Part shown: positions 31,531-39,125 of the stretch, in pieces
Layout: each line of letters begins with the position of its first letter
Numbering within the stretch: position 1 is the stretch's first letter
NCBI RefSeq assembly: GCF_001665575.1
Contig: NZ_LZSU01000023.1
Span: forward strand, 1 to 64,000
Length of the DNA stretch: 64,000 nt
Source: Mycobacterium sp. 852013-51886_SCH5428379
GTDB taxonomy: Bacteria > Actinomycetota > Actinomycetes > Mycobacteriales > Mycobacteriaceae
Direction of reading: 5' to 3'
Translations under genes and position numbers: made by a program
Notes under the pieces: model-generated
Told to the model about the DNA's origin: nothing
The model's database searches: none
Seen by the model: the letters and a program-made list of their open reading frames with translations, nothing else

Positions 31531-32130
31531 TCTATTGTGCCCACCCCGTGGCGGCCGGCCGCCGACGACGTTGCTGCGTCTCTCAGGTTCACCCCTGACC
31601 GGTCCCGGTCGACGATTGGGCGGCCCGACTCGAGTCCGTCTGAGCCACCCGAATCCGGCTCGCGTCAGCAAAGCCGAATTACGCGAAGTGCCCCGACGTC
31701 GGGTTTACACGTGTCAATTGTTGCCATACCGACGCGGTTGCCCACGGATGGGAGTGGTGTCCCACAATCCGTCGCGCCACGCCCCCATGCCGATCATCGA
31801 CGCCGCGGCAGTGCCCACTAGGTCTTTCAAGGCGCGTGTGACGCACCGGCGGGGCATCCGCGCCAGCGGTCGACGCAGTCCGTGAAGCCGTGCCCGGACC
31901 GCGCGCCGGTTCGACCGGTTGTTTGCCAGATCAACACCCGCGTCAATACGAAATCGCGCCAGCGAAGTCCATTGCTGGGCCCCGCCTCGGCATAAGTCCA
32001 CGTCTTGACGCTAGTGTTAATATCTAAGTTTGGTCAGTTGTTGCTCAGCTTTTTCTCATGTACAGTTTGCTGCACAGAGTGAAAGGCCGGAGGCGCGAAA
32101 GGGACAAATCGCCTCGCCTTTGGGGGGAGC
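31531..32130. other. gene-poor junction between accA3 and phosphonate cluster
   Basis: About 600 bp without a supportable gene. The best open frame (minus strand 31714-32001, 95 codons, GTG start) is very basic and shows no family resemblance, so I do not call it. Positions 31990-32080 are unusually AT-rich for this genome and contain a TetR-type dyad and a TGTACA-N6-TGCACA repeat (32059-32076) with no gene downstream. This looks like a scar of lost genes at the start of the accessory block. Confidence 0.55.
32005..32020. promoter_or_regulatory. orphan operator-like dyad
   Basis: TTGACGCTAGTGTTAA is a 16-bp imperfect palindrome (6 of 8 positions pair) of the form bound by TetR-family lipid regulators. 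No gene starts downstream on either strand, so it may be a relic. Confidence 0.35.
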
Positions 32131-32165
32131 GGCCCCGCCCTCCGGCCAAGCCGGAGGGCGGGGCC
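32131..32165 (-). terminator. terminator of the phosphonate operon
   Basis: A perfect 16-bp GC-rich stem (32131-32146 with 32150-32165) with a 3-nt loop, 15 bp downstream of the alcohol dehydrogenase stop on the minus strand. It ends the phnX-phnDCE-adh transcript. Confidence 0.75.
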
Positions 32166-32180
32166 ACCTCATTTTCAGGG

Positions 32181-33173
32181 TCAGGGCGCAACTGCGGCGC
32201 GCAGGATGCCGGCCGGTGGCACTGCCAGCGCCTCGTAGATCGCCTCGAGCGGAACCGGATCGGACACCACATCACGCCACGGGTACTCGCCTCGGGTGCG
32301 GTTGAGGAACATGAGTGCCTCCCGGAGATGACGCGGCTCGTAATTGTGCACACCGGTGATCGTCAACCAGCGGCGCACCATCGTCTCCGGGTCGACGATC
32401 AGAGACGGACAGGGCAGCACCGACCCCGCCAGCACCAGCACCCCGCCGACGTCCAGCCGTCCCAATGCGCCGGCCACGGCGACCGTGGCTCCCGAGAAAT
32501 CGATGGCGACGTCCACCGCGCCCCCGCTATCGGCGATCGCCCCGAACCGCGTGGCCGTGCCGACCCGCACCGCGTCCGGATCACTGATCCACACGTCTGC
32601 GCCGGCCGCGGCACACGCCGCAGCCGCTGTGACACCGAGCATCCCCGCCCCGCAGATCAGCACCCGGCGGCCGGTCAGCGGTCCCGCCGCCTCCAAAGTC
32701 GCCATGACGGTCGCGGTGGCGCACCCCGCAGGCGCGGCCACCCGGTCGTCCAGGCCGTCCGGGACGCGTTCGACCGCCACCCCCGTGGGAAGCACGACGT
32801 GCTGGGCGTAAGCGCCCGACAGCGGCCAGGCGCCCTCGAACGGCTCATGGCCGGCCTTGCGCACCACCTCGCACTTGGCGCTGCGTCCCGCTCGGCAGCG
32901 GGCGCAGCTCCCGCACGACGCGGTCACCGACCACACCACCCGGTGCCCGATCGCCAGACCCGGGTGGGCACCGGGGTCAACGACGTCGCCGACGGCCTCG
33001 TGTCCGAGCACCGAGGGGGCCGGACCGGCGCGACGCCCCTCGACCGTGTGCAGATCGCTGCCGCAGACGGTCGCCAGCCGCACGCGCACCAGGGCAGAAC
33101 CGTCGCTGCGAGTCGGCAGCGGGACCGTCCGCAGTTGCACCCCATCGCCGGTCCAGACCGCGGCCCTCGTCAC
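32181..33173 (-). CDS. zinc alcohol dehydrogenase of phosphonate cluster
   Basis: A 330-residue medium-chain, zinc-dependent dehydrogenase. Catalytic zinc ligands are in ATVCGSDLH and LGHEAVGDV; the structural zinc site CGSCARCRAGRSAKC is complete; the NAD(P)-binding site is LICGAGMLGV. It resembles the alcohol dehydrogenase-like proteins described as associated with phosphonate catabolism operons (TIGR03366 type). The GTG at 33173 overlaps the phnE stop by GTGA. It may handle the aldehyde or alcohol released when the C-P bond is cleaved, or an alternative phosphonate alcohol; the substrate is inference from context only. Confidence 0.85.
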   Translation of the reverse strand: MTRAAVWTGDGVQLRTVPLPTRSDGSALVRVRLATVCGSDLHTVEGRRAGPAPSVLGHEAVGDVVDPGAHPGLAIGHRVVWSVTASCGSCARCRAGRSAKCEVVRKAGHEPFEGAWPLSGAYAQHVVLPTGVAVERVPDGLDDRVAAPAGCATATVMATLEAAGPLTGRRVLICGAGMLGVTAAAACAAAGADVWISDPDAVRVGTATRFGAIADSGGAVDVAIDFSGATVAVAGALGRLDVGGVLVLAGSVLPCPSLIVDPETMVRRWLTITGVHNYEPRHLREALMFLNRTRGEYPWRDVVSDPVPLEAIYEALAVPPAGILRAAVAP

Positions 33174-34771
33174 ACCAGGCGCGACCGGATCCACCCCGAC
33201 AGCCTTTCGATGGCGTACACGATCACGAAGATGACGAGCACGATCGCTCCGGCGACCTCGAAGTTCAGGGTGCGGATCGATTCGAACAGCAGGTAGCCGA
33301 TTCCGCCCGCCCCGACGATGCCCAGCACCGTCGAGGTGCGCACGTTGACATCGAACATGTAGAGGCTCGACCCCACCACCGCCGGCATCGCCTGGGGTAA
33401 TACCGCCGAGAACAACGAATGCCACCAGCCGCCACCCACGGAGCGCACCGCTTCCAACGGCCCCGGGTCGATCTCCTCGATCGCGTCGGCGACCAGCTTG
33501 CCGAGAAAGCCCACCGATCCGATCGCCAGCGCACAGGTGCCTGCAATCGGCCCGAGGCCCAGCGCCGCGACGAACACGACGGCCAGGATCAGTTCGGGAA
33601 CCGCCCGAACCAGGAGGATCCATGCCCGCGCCAGCCAGTAGCACGCGGTATTCGGCGACACGTTGCCCGCGGCGAGGATGCCGACCGGAATCGACAGCAC
33701 GACACCGATGGCCGTCGACACCACACCGATCGCGACGGTCTGCAGGGCCGCCTCGAACAGGTCTGCCCCCAGCGCATCGAAATCAGGCGGGATCAGCCGG
33801 GTGAACACCTCGAGCGACGGTCCGATCCAGGTGAACAGCGAGAGCGGATTGATCTGAAGGACGACGAACGACGCGAGGGTGACGCCGATCAGCGCCCCCG
33901 ACAACACCGTTCGCGCCGCACGGTCGCGGCGGGGGTCCGACGTGGACGGGGTCAACAGCACCCGGCGGATGCCGATCGCGACCAGTTCCATCGCGGCGAT
34001 GATCACCAGGATCACCAGCACGATGCCGAGGGCGCGGGGATAGATCAGACCACGCAGCGCGTCCTGCAGCGCGAATCCGATACCGCCGGCCCCGACGAAG
34101 CCCAGCACCACCGACATGCGTAGGTTGATGTCGATGCGGTAGACGAACACGCCGATCCACGCCGGGACAACCTGCGGGACAACGGCATTGATCATCTCGC
34201 GGAAGTATCCGGCGCCGGCGCTGCGGACGGCTTCGCGCGGGCCGACGTCACTCTGTTCGATCGCGTCGGCGAACAGCTTGCCCAACATCCCGATCGAGTG
34301 CAACGCCAGCGCCAGGATGCCGGGCAGCACGCCGATGCCCAGCGCCCGGACGAACAGCACCGCGAACAACAGATCGGGCATCGCGCGGCAGAAGGTGATC
34401 ACGGCGCGTGCCACCGCATAGACCGCCGGATGCGGTGTGGTGTTGCGGGCGGCGAGGAACGCCAGCGGGACAGAGGCCACCGCGGCCAGCACCGTTCCGA
34501 GCACCGCCATGAGCAACGTCTCGATCGCCAGCATGCCGATACGGCCGGGGTCGTCGAGCCGGGGCGGCAGCATCCGTTCGATCAGTGCTGCCACCTCGTC
34601 GGCGCCGTCGAACAGTGCGGCAGGGGCGAATTCGATGAACCAGGCCGAGAGGAGGGTCACGATCAGGGCAGCGGCGAGGAGCAGGTGCATCAGGCCCGGC
34701 AGGGGCCGACGGTTCCGCGGCTTCGGCGGAACCGACGGACGGGGCGATGCCGTGAGCGGCGAGGCGGTCAC
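33170..34771 (-). CDS. phnE: phosphonate ABC transporter permease, tandem fused PhnE
   Basis: A 533-residue permease made of two homologous PhnE halves (about 60-265 and 315-525). Each has its own membrane helices and an EAA-type coupling loop (REAVRSAGAGYFREMINAVVPQ in the first half, LEAVRSVGGGWWHSLFSAVLPQ in the second). One polypeptide can thus form the whole membrane channel that would normally be a PhnE dimer. GTG start at 34771 overlaps the phnC stop. It imports phosphonates (or phosphate/phosphite-like anions) together with PhnC and PhnD. Confidence 0.93.
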   Translation of the reverse strand: MTASPLTASPRPSVPPKPRNRRPLPGLMHLLLAAALIVTLLSAWFIEFAPAALFDGADEVAALIERMLPPRLDDPGRIGMLAIETLLMAVLGTVLAAVASVPLAFLAARNTTPHPAVYAVARAVITFCRAMPDLLFAVLFVRALGIGVLPGILALALHSIGMLGKLFADAIEQSDVGPREAVRSAGAGYFREMINAVVPQVVPAWIGVFVYRIDINLRMSVVLGFVGAGGIGFALQDALRGLIYPRALGIVLVILVIIAAMELVAIGIRRVLLTPSTSDPRRDRAARTVLSGALIGVTLASFVVLQINPLSLFTWIGPSLEVFTRLIPPDFDALGADLFEAALQTVAIGVVSTAIGVVLSIPVGILAAGNVSPNTACYWLARAWILLVRAVPELILAVVFVAALGLGPIAGTCALAIGSVGFLGKLVADAIEEIDPGPLEAVRSVGGGWWHSLFSAVLPQAMPAVVGSSLYMFDVNVRTSTVLGIVGAGGIGYLLFESIRTLNFEVAGAIVLVIFVIVYAIERLSGWIRSRLV

Positions 34772-35592
34772 GTGGCGCGGCCCCTGGCGGCCGGATCGGC
34801 ATTGGCCCGATCAGGACTGGCGGGTTCGACCCGCTGGTAGATGTCGAGTACGTCCTCGCGGTTCATCCCGACGGCGGGCCGGTCGAGAACCTTGCGTCCG
34901 TTGCGCAGCCCGACGAGCCGATGTGCCCATCCCAGCGCGAGGTCGACCTGGTGCAACGTGCACACCACGGTCAGCTTCTCCTCGATGCACACCCGGAACA
35001 GCAGATCCATGACGATGCCGGCGTTTTCGGGATCGAGGGAGGCGACCGGCTCGTCGGCGAGCAGCAGCGCGGGCCGTTGCAGCAGCGTGCGCGCGATGGC
35101 GACCCGCTGCTGCTGTCCGCCGGAGAGCGTGTCGGCACGGCGGGCCGCGAAATCGCATAGACCCACCCGGTCGAGCTGAGCCATCGCTTCGTCGCGCATC
35201 GACTTCGGATACGTCAGCGCGCCGTACCGAGGAACGGTGAGCCGGCCGAGTCCGCCGATCAGCACGTTCTCCAGACAACTGAGGCGGCCGACGAGGTTGA
35301 AGTCCTGGAAGACGAATCCGACGCGGCGGCGCAATCCGCGCAGCTGCGCCCGTGACGCGGTGTCGACGCGGGTGCCTCCGACGTTGATCTGGCCGCTGGT
35401 CACGGGCTGCAGACCGTTCAGGCAGCGCAGCAGTGTCGATTTTCCTGAGCCCGAACGCCCCAGCAGCACAAGCAGTTCACTACGGCATACCTCGATGGTG
35501 ACGTCGTCGAGCGCCAGAGTGTCGCCGAATCGCTTGGTGATGTTGCGGCAGGAGACGACGACGTCGTCACCTGCCACCGGATCGTCCGACAC
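34768..35592 (-). CDS. phnC: phosphonate ABC transporter ATP-binding protein
   Basis: A 274-residue ABC ATPase with Walker A GRSGSGKST, signature LSGGQQQR, Walker B ALLLADEP and the switch histidine in TLHQVD. The family's Q-loop reads FVFQDFNLV, a PhnC hallmark. It is preceded by phnD with a 3-bp gap and overlaps phnE by GTGA. It energises the phosphonate importer. Confidence 0.95.
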   Translation of the reverse strand: MSDDPVAGDDVVVSCRNITKRFGDTLALDDVTIEVCRSELLVLLGRSGSGKSTLLRCLNGLQPVTSGQINVGGTRVDTASRAQLRGLRRRVGFVFQDFNLVGRLSCLENVLIGGLGRLTVPRYGALTYPKSMRDEAMAQLDRVGLCDFAARRADTLSGGQQQRVAIARTLLQRPALLLADEPVASLDPENAGIVMDLLFRVCIEEKLTVVCTLHQVDLALGWAHRLVGLRNGRKVLDRPAVGMNREDVLDIYQRVEPASPDRANADPAARGRAT

Positions 35593-35595
35593 CGG

Positions 35596-36573
35596 TCAGC
35601 TCTTGCACTTCTCGGAACCGGTGACGTCGCAGACCTTGCGCACGCCGTCGTAGGCGGAGTCTTCGATCGGGACCACGCCCCACGCCCGTTCGTCGGTGAT
35701 CAGGCACGCGTCGCCCTCGCAGAGGCCCTCCGCCTCCATCACCTCGGCGTTGGCCTTCTCGGTGAAGATGGTCCTGAGCTGCCCGATGGCGTCGGGACCG
35801 AGCTTGTCGTTGGCGGCGAAGACCGATCCGGCGATCATCTCCGACTTCCACACCGTCTTGAGGTCGCCCGGTGCCAGATCACCCTTCTGCACCATGGTCT
35901 CGTCGACCATGCTGTCGAAGGCGAATCCTGCGTCACAGTCGCCGTTCTTGATCGACAGCGCCGACGCGTCGTGACCGCCGGCGTAGATCGGGGTCATGGC
36001 CGCCGAGATATCGGCTTCGGAACCCGACGTGATGACCCCGGCCTCGATCAGCCCGGCGGACGGGTAGAGGAAACCGGAGGTCGAGCTGGGATCGACGAAA
36101 CAGACCTTCTTGCCGGCGAAGTCGGCCAGGCCGTTGACGGCCGCGTTGTCGGCGCGGGCCAGGCCGTAGGACTGGTACCCGGGTTCGGCGCCCTCCTGCT
36201 CGATCACCGCGCCGAGTGGGGTGATCTTCGCTCCGTTGAGGCCGGCGACGACGTAGGCGAACGGCCCGAAGAAGGCCAGGTCGACGTTGTCGGCGATCAT
36301 CCCCTCGACGACGCCGGCGTAGTCGGAGGCCTGCACGAACTCGACTTTCGAGCCGGTCTCCTTCTCCAGCAGCTTGATCAGGGGGTCGTAGCTGGCGCGC
36401 ATGTCGGCGGAGTTCTCGGCGGGTACCGCGGCCAGGGTGAGGGTTTCGGGAAAGCCCTTGTCGTTGGTTGCGCCGGAACCGGAGTCCGATCCCGAGCAAC
36501 CGGCGAGCACCAGTGCGGCGCCCGCAGCGGCCACGGCGGCCATGCGGGCATGTCGGGTGCGGCGAATCATCAT
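35596..36573 (-). CDS. phnD: phosphonate-binding lipoprotein
   Basis: A 325-residue solute-binding lipoprotein. The signal peptide ends in the lipobox LVLAGC (about residues 22-27), so it is anchored in the membrane outer leaflet. The mature part shows the PhnD family features QASDYAGVVEGM, VDLAFFGPFAYV and VDPSSTSGFLYPSA. It delivers a phosphonate to PhnE. The ATG at 36573 has an AAAGGA box. It follows the PhnX-like gene by 32 bp, so it is probably co-transcribed. Confidence 0.94.
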   Translation of the reverse strand: MMIRRTRHARMAAVAAAGAALVLAGCSGSDSGSGATNDKGFPETLTLAAVPAENSADMRASYDPLIKLLEKETGSKVEFVQASDYAGVVEGMIADNVDLAFFGPFAYVVAGLNGAKITPLGAVIEQEGAEPGYQSYGLARADNAAVNGLADFAGKKVCFVDPSSTSGFLYPSAGLIEAGVITSGSEADISAAMTPIYAGGHDASALSIKNGDCDAGFAFDSMVDETMVQKGDLAPGDLKTVWKSEMIAGSVFAANDKLGPDAIGQLRTIFTEKANAEVMEAEGLCEGDACLITDERAWGVVPIEDSAYDGVRKVCDVTGSEKCKS

Positions 36574-36605
36574 CGGTGAGAGTCCTTTTCGTGAAATGTC
36601 GGGGT

Positions 36606-37277
36606 TCAACGAGCGAGTACGATGTCGGGTAACTCGGCGATCGAATCGAGCACGTGTGTGGCGCCCGCGACGGCGAATGCTGCGCGGTCGTGGGTGCCGG
36701 TGAGCACTCCGGCGGCCACCGCTGCACCGGCGCTCAGGCCGCACCGGATGTCGCTGGCGGTGTCACCTGCGACGGCGACCTTGCGGACGTCGTCCATCCC
36801 GGCGCGCATCAGCGCGCTGAACACGAGGTCGGGGTAAGGCCGGCCGCGCACGCCGGGCCCGGGGGCCAGGACCAGGTCGGCGATGTCGCCCCAACCGAGC
36901 GCATCGATGATCCGCTGCTGGGTGGACGCGCTGAAGCCCGTGGTCAATGCGACCTTGACGCCCGCAGCACGCAGGCGCGAGATCGCCTCGGCCGCACCGT
37001 CGATGGGGCTGACTCCGTCGTCGACGAACTGTTCGTAGGCCTTCTCGAACGCGATGTTGGCCGCGTGGGCGCTGTCCTCGGAGCCGAACAGAGCGCGGAA
37101 CACCTCGATCTTGGACTGTCCCATGGTGTCGAGGACGTAGCGGCGGGCGGCGTCGCGCTCAGGGCCGTCGGCTGACAACCCAATTGCGGTCGCGGCCTCG
37201 TCGAAGGCCCGGATCACCAAACCGTCGTCCTGGACGGTCGTGCCCGCCATGTCCAGTACGGCCAATTCGATTCGCAT
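36606..37277 (-). CDS. PhnX-like HAD phosphonatase
   Basis: A 223-residue haloacid-dehalogenase-fold enzyme close to the phosphonatase-like group of phosphonate operons (TIGR03351 type). Motif I is DMAGTTV (D9 nucleophile, with Ala at the second-Asp position, as in phosphonoacetaldehyde hydrolase PhnX). K56 in MGQSKIE occupies the place of the PhnX Schiff-base lysine, and GDTASDI is motif IV. The expected reaction is phosphonoacetaldehyde to acetaldehyde plus phosphate. It begins the minus-strand operon that contains phnDCE; two GntR operators lie within 90 bp upstream. Confidence 0.87.
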   Translation of the reverse strand: MRIELAVLDMAGTTVQDDGLVIRAFDEAATAIGLSADGPERDAARRYVLDTMGQSKIEVFRALFGSEDSAHAANIAFEKAYEQFVDDGVSPIDGAAEAISRLRAAGVKVALTTGFSASTQQRIIDALGWGDIADLVLAPGPGVRGRPYPDLVFSALMRAGMDDVRKVAVAGDTASDIRCGLSAGAAVAAGVLTGTHDRAAFAVAGATHVLDSIAELPDIVLAR

Positions 37278-37294
37278 GCGCCTACTTTCGGAGG

Positions 37295-37306
37295 TGGTCC
37301 AGACCA
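37295..37306. promoter_or_regulatory. PhnF-type operator 1
   Basis: TGGTCCAGACCA, an inverted repeat TGGTC-N2-GACCA 18 bp upstream of the PhnX-like start codon. It has the form of the M. smegmatis PhnF operator and is paired with a second copy 59 bp away. Confidence 0.75.
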
Positions 37307-37353
37307 AAGGGTGCCGCCCGGCCGAACATCGGGTGAACAACTGCAGTCGAGAG

Positions 37354-37365
37354 TGGTCTGGACCA
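37354..37365. promoter_or_regulatory. PhnF-type operator 2
   Basis: TGGTCTGGACCA, the exact reverse complement of operator 1, so the same site in the opposite orientation, 59 bp further upstream. Two sites flanking a promoter suggest cooperative repression of the phnX-phnDCE-adh operon by the GntR protein. Confidence 0.75.
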
Positions 37366-37378
37366 ATCGGGGATGAAG

Positions 37379-38494
37379 TCACAGGCCCGCCAGTTCCGCG
37401 GTCCGTTCTGCGACAGCCGGGGCCAGCGTCATCCCGCGTCCGCCGGGGCCGGTCACCACGACAACACCGTCGGCCGGGGTGCGGCGGCAGACCAGTTCGC
37501 CCGGATCGACGCTCTGGCTGTAGACACCCGCCCACCGCCGCACCACGGGAGGCAGCGCGCGGCCGAGCACTTCTTCGACGACGCCGGCCAGGTAGTCGTA
37601 CGGGTCCTCGGAGACGTCGAACGCGAAGGGTTCGGCGTATTCGTGGGTGTCGCCGATGGTGAGGCCGCCGTGCAGCCGTTGCACACACAGCAATTGCATG
37701 TGGTGCGCTTCGGCGGTCGGATCCTGCGACTGCGCGCCGTGCAGCTCGTCTAGCGCGGCGCCGGCGAATCCCGGGTAATACCGCATGCTGTCGCCGTCGG
37801 CGATCGCGGTGGTGAGCGCTTCGCCCAGGGGAGCGGTCTGCATCATCTGCAGGCGGACGCGGCGGACCGGCAGCTCGCCGGCGAGCTCACGGACCAGCCC
37901 GCCGTGCGCGGCGCCCGCGCAGACGATCACCAGGTCGCCGTCGTGCCGGCGCCCACGGTCGTCACGGACGGTGCGGCCCTCGACCGCGCGGCCCTCGGTA
38001 CCGGCCAGGAAGGTGTAGCGTCCGCTCGCCGCGAGGTGCTCGCGGATCGCCGGCAGCGCCTGCCGAGACTCCACGACCGCATCGGTCGAACAATGCAGTG
38101 CTGCAATGAATTTCCCCCGCAGCGCGGGGTTCAGCCGGCCAGCCTCGTCCGCGTCGAGCAGGGTGAACCCACGCCGGTCTGCATCGATGCGCCCGATGGC
38201 CTCCTCGGCCACCGCAACCTCACCAGGGGTGCGCAGCACCGTCAGCGATCCGGCAGGCCGGAAGCCGACGCCCGGGACGACCGCCCCGAGCCGCTGCCAC
38301 AGGTCACGGGCACGAAGTGCGGCGTCGAGTTCGGCGGCGGTACGCCCGGACACCCAGACGAGCCCGAAATTGCGCACCGTCGCGCCGCGGGCCTCGGCCT
38401 CGCGTTCGAGGTGCACGACGTGGTGTCCGCGCTGCACCGCCTCCAGCGCATGGGTGGTGCCGAGGATTCCGCCGCCGATGATGATGACCCGCAT
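37379..38494 (-). CDS. FAD-dependent amine oxidoreductase of phosphonate cluster
   Basis: A 371-residue glycine oxidase/DAO-family flavoprotein (TIGR03364 type, found beside phosphonate genes). The N-terminal FAD site is VIIIGGGILGTTHALEAVQRGH, with E/R-rich adenine pocket LEREAEARGATVRNFGLVW, and the C-terminal FAD contact is GPGGRGMTLAPAVAER. Related enzymes of phosphonate operons have been reported to oxidise 2-aminoethylphosphonate or its N-methyl forms to phosphonoacetaldehyde. That would feed the PhnX-like enzyme and explain why no PhnW transaminase is present. Start ATG at 38494. It is divergent from the HD gene, with an operator between them. Confidence 0.87.
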   Translation of the reverse strand: MRVIIIGGGILGTTHALEAVQRGHHVVHLEREAEARGATVRNFGLVWVSGRTAAELDAALRARDLWQRLGAVVPGVGFRPAGSLTVLRTPGEVAVAEEAIGRIDADRRGFTLLDADEAGRLNPALRGKFIAALHCSTDAVVESRQALPAIREHLAASGRYTFLAGTEGRAVEGRTVRDDRGRRHDGDLVIVCAGAAHGGLVRELAGELPVRRVRLQMMQTAPLGEALTTAIADGDSMRYYPGFAGAALDELHGAQSQDPTAEAHHMQLLCVQRLHGGLTIGDTHEYAEPFAFDVSEDPYDYLAGVVEEVLGRALPPVVRRWAGVYSQSVDPGELVCRRTPADGVVVVTGPGGRGMTLAPAVAERTAELAGL

Positions 38495-38571
38495 GGGCGG
38501 CGACCCTGCCGCCGTCGGACAACGGCGCTTCGACGCGAAGATGACCGCGGCGCCACGGGCGGGTGAACGAT

Positions 38572-38583
38572 TGGTATAGACCA
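38572..38583. promoter_or_regulatory. PhnF-type operator 3 (divergent promoter)
   Basis: TGGTATAGACCA, which I remember as the M. smegmatis PhnF site, inside the longer perfect-armed TTGGTATAGACCAA (38571-38584). It lies between the divergent FAD and HD genes, just upstream of a -10 box, so binding should block both directions. Confidence 0.8.
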
Positions 38584-38591
38584 ATTCTTGC

Positions 38592-38597
38592 TACGCT
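38592..38597 (+). promoter_or_regulatory. -10 box of the HD-GntR operon
   Basis: TACGCT, six bases before the HD gene's ATG, implies a leaderless transcript. The operator at 38572-38583 covers the -35 region. Confidence 0.5.
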
Positions 38598-38603
38598 GCG
38601 GGC

Positions 38604-39125
38604 ATGTCGATCCGAGTGGAGACAGCCGAAATCCTCGCGTCCCTCCGCGGCGTCTGGGATGAAGAGGACGTCGACGAACTCGACCACGCGCTGCAGTCCG
38701 CGGCCCGCGCCATCGCCGATGACGCCGACGACGAACTGGTGCTCGCCGCCGCCCTTCACGACATCGGGCACAGCCCACTGCTGGCCGGGGCGTCCGCAGC
38801 GCACGACCGGGTGGCACGGGATTGGCTCACTCCGCGATTCGGTTCGCGGGTCGGCTGGTTGGCCGGTGCCCATGTTGCCGCCAAACGGTTTCTCGCCGCC
38901 ACCGAGCCTGGGTACGCCGGTGAACTGTCCGCCGTCTCGATCGCGTCGCTGCGCGAACAGGGCGGTGCGGCAGCCGATCTCGAGTTCACCATGCATCCTT
39001 GGTGGCAGGATGCACTCCGGTTGCGCCGCTACGACGACGCCGCAAAGGATCCGTCCGCCCGCGGTGTGGAGCCGGCGACCGTAGTCGCGCTGGCCGAACG
39101 GGTGGCCACGCGGTCGGCGCGATGA
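38604..39125 (+). CDS. PhnZ-like HD-domain mixed-valent di-iron oxygenase
   Basis: A 173-residue HD-domain protein of the phosphonate-operon type (TIGR03276). Predicted iron ligands are H28, H52-D53 (ALHDIGH), H67, H90 and D144; substrate-binding K94 lies in HVAAKRFL, followed by the family block LSAVSIASLREQGG. PhnZ oxidatively cleaves the C-P bond of (R)-1-hydroxy-2-aminoethylphosphonate. No PhnY-type 2-oxoglutarate dioxygenase, the usual partner, is in the window. By eye, the gating tyrosine of PhnZ corresponds to W18 here. Coupled to the GntR gene by ATGA. Confidence 0.87.
   Translation: MSIRVETAEILASLRGVWDEEDVDELDHALQSAARAIADDADDELVLAAALHDIGHSPLLAGASAAHDRVARDWLTPRFGSRVGWLAGAHVAAKRFLAATEPGYAGELSAVSIASLREQGGAAADLEFTMHPWWQDALRLRRYDDAAKDPSARGVEPATVVALAERVATRSAR

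Noticed and set aside
31714..32001. 95-codon minus-strand frame after accA3
   Set aside because: Very basic composition, GTG start without ribosome-binding site and no recognised family; could be chance in GC-rich DNA.
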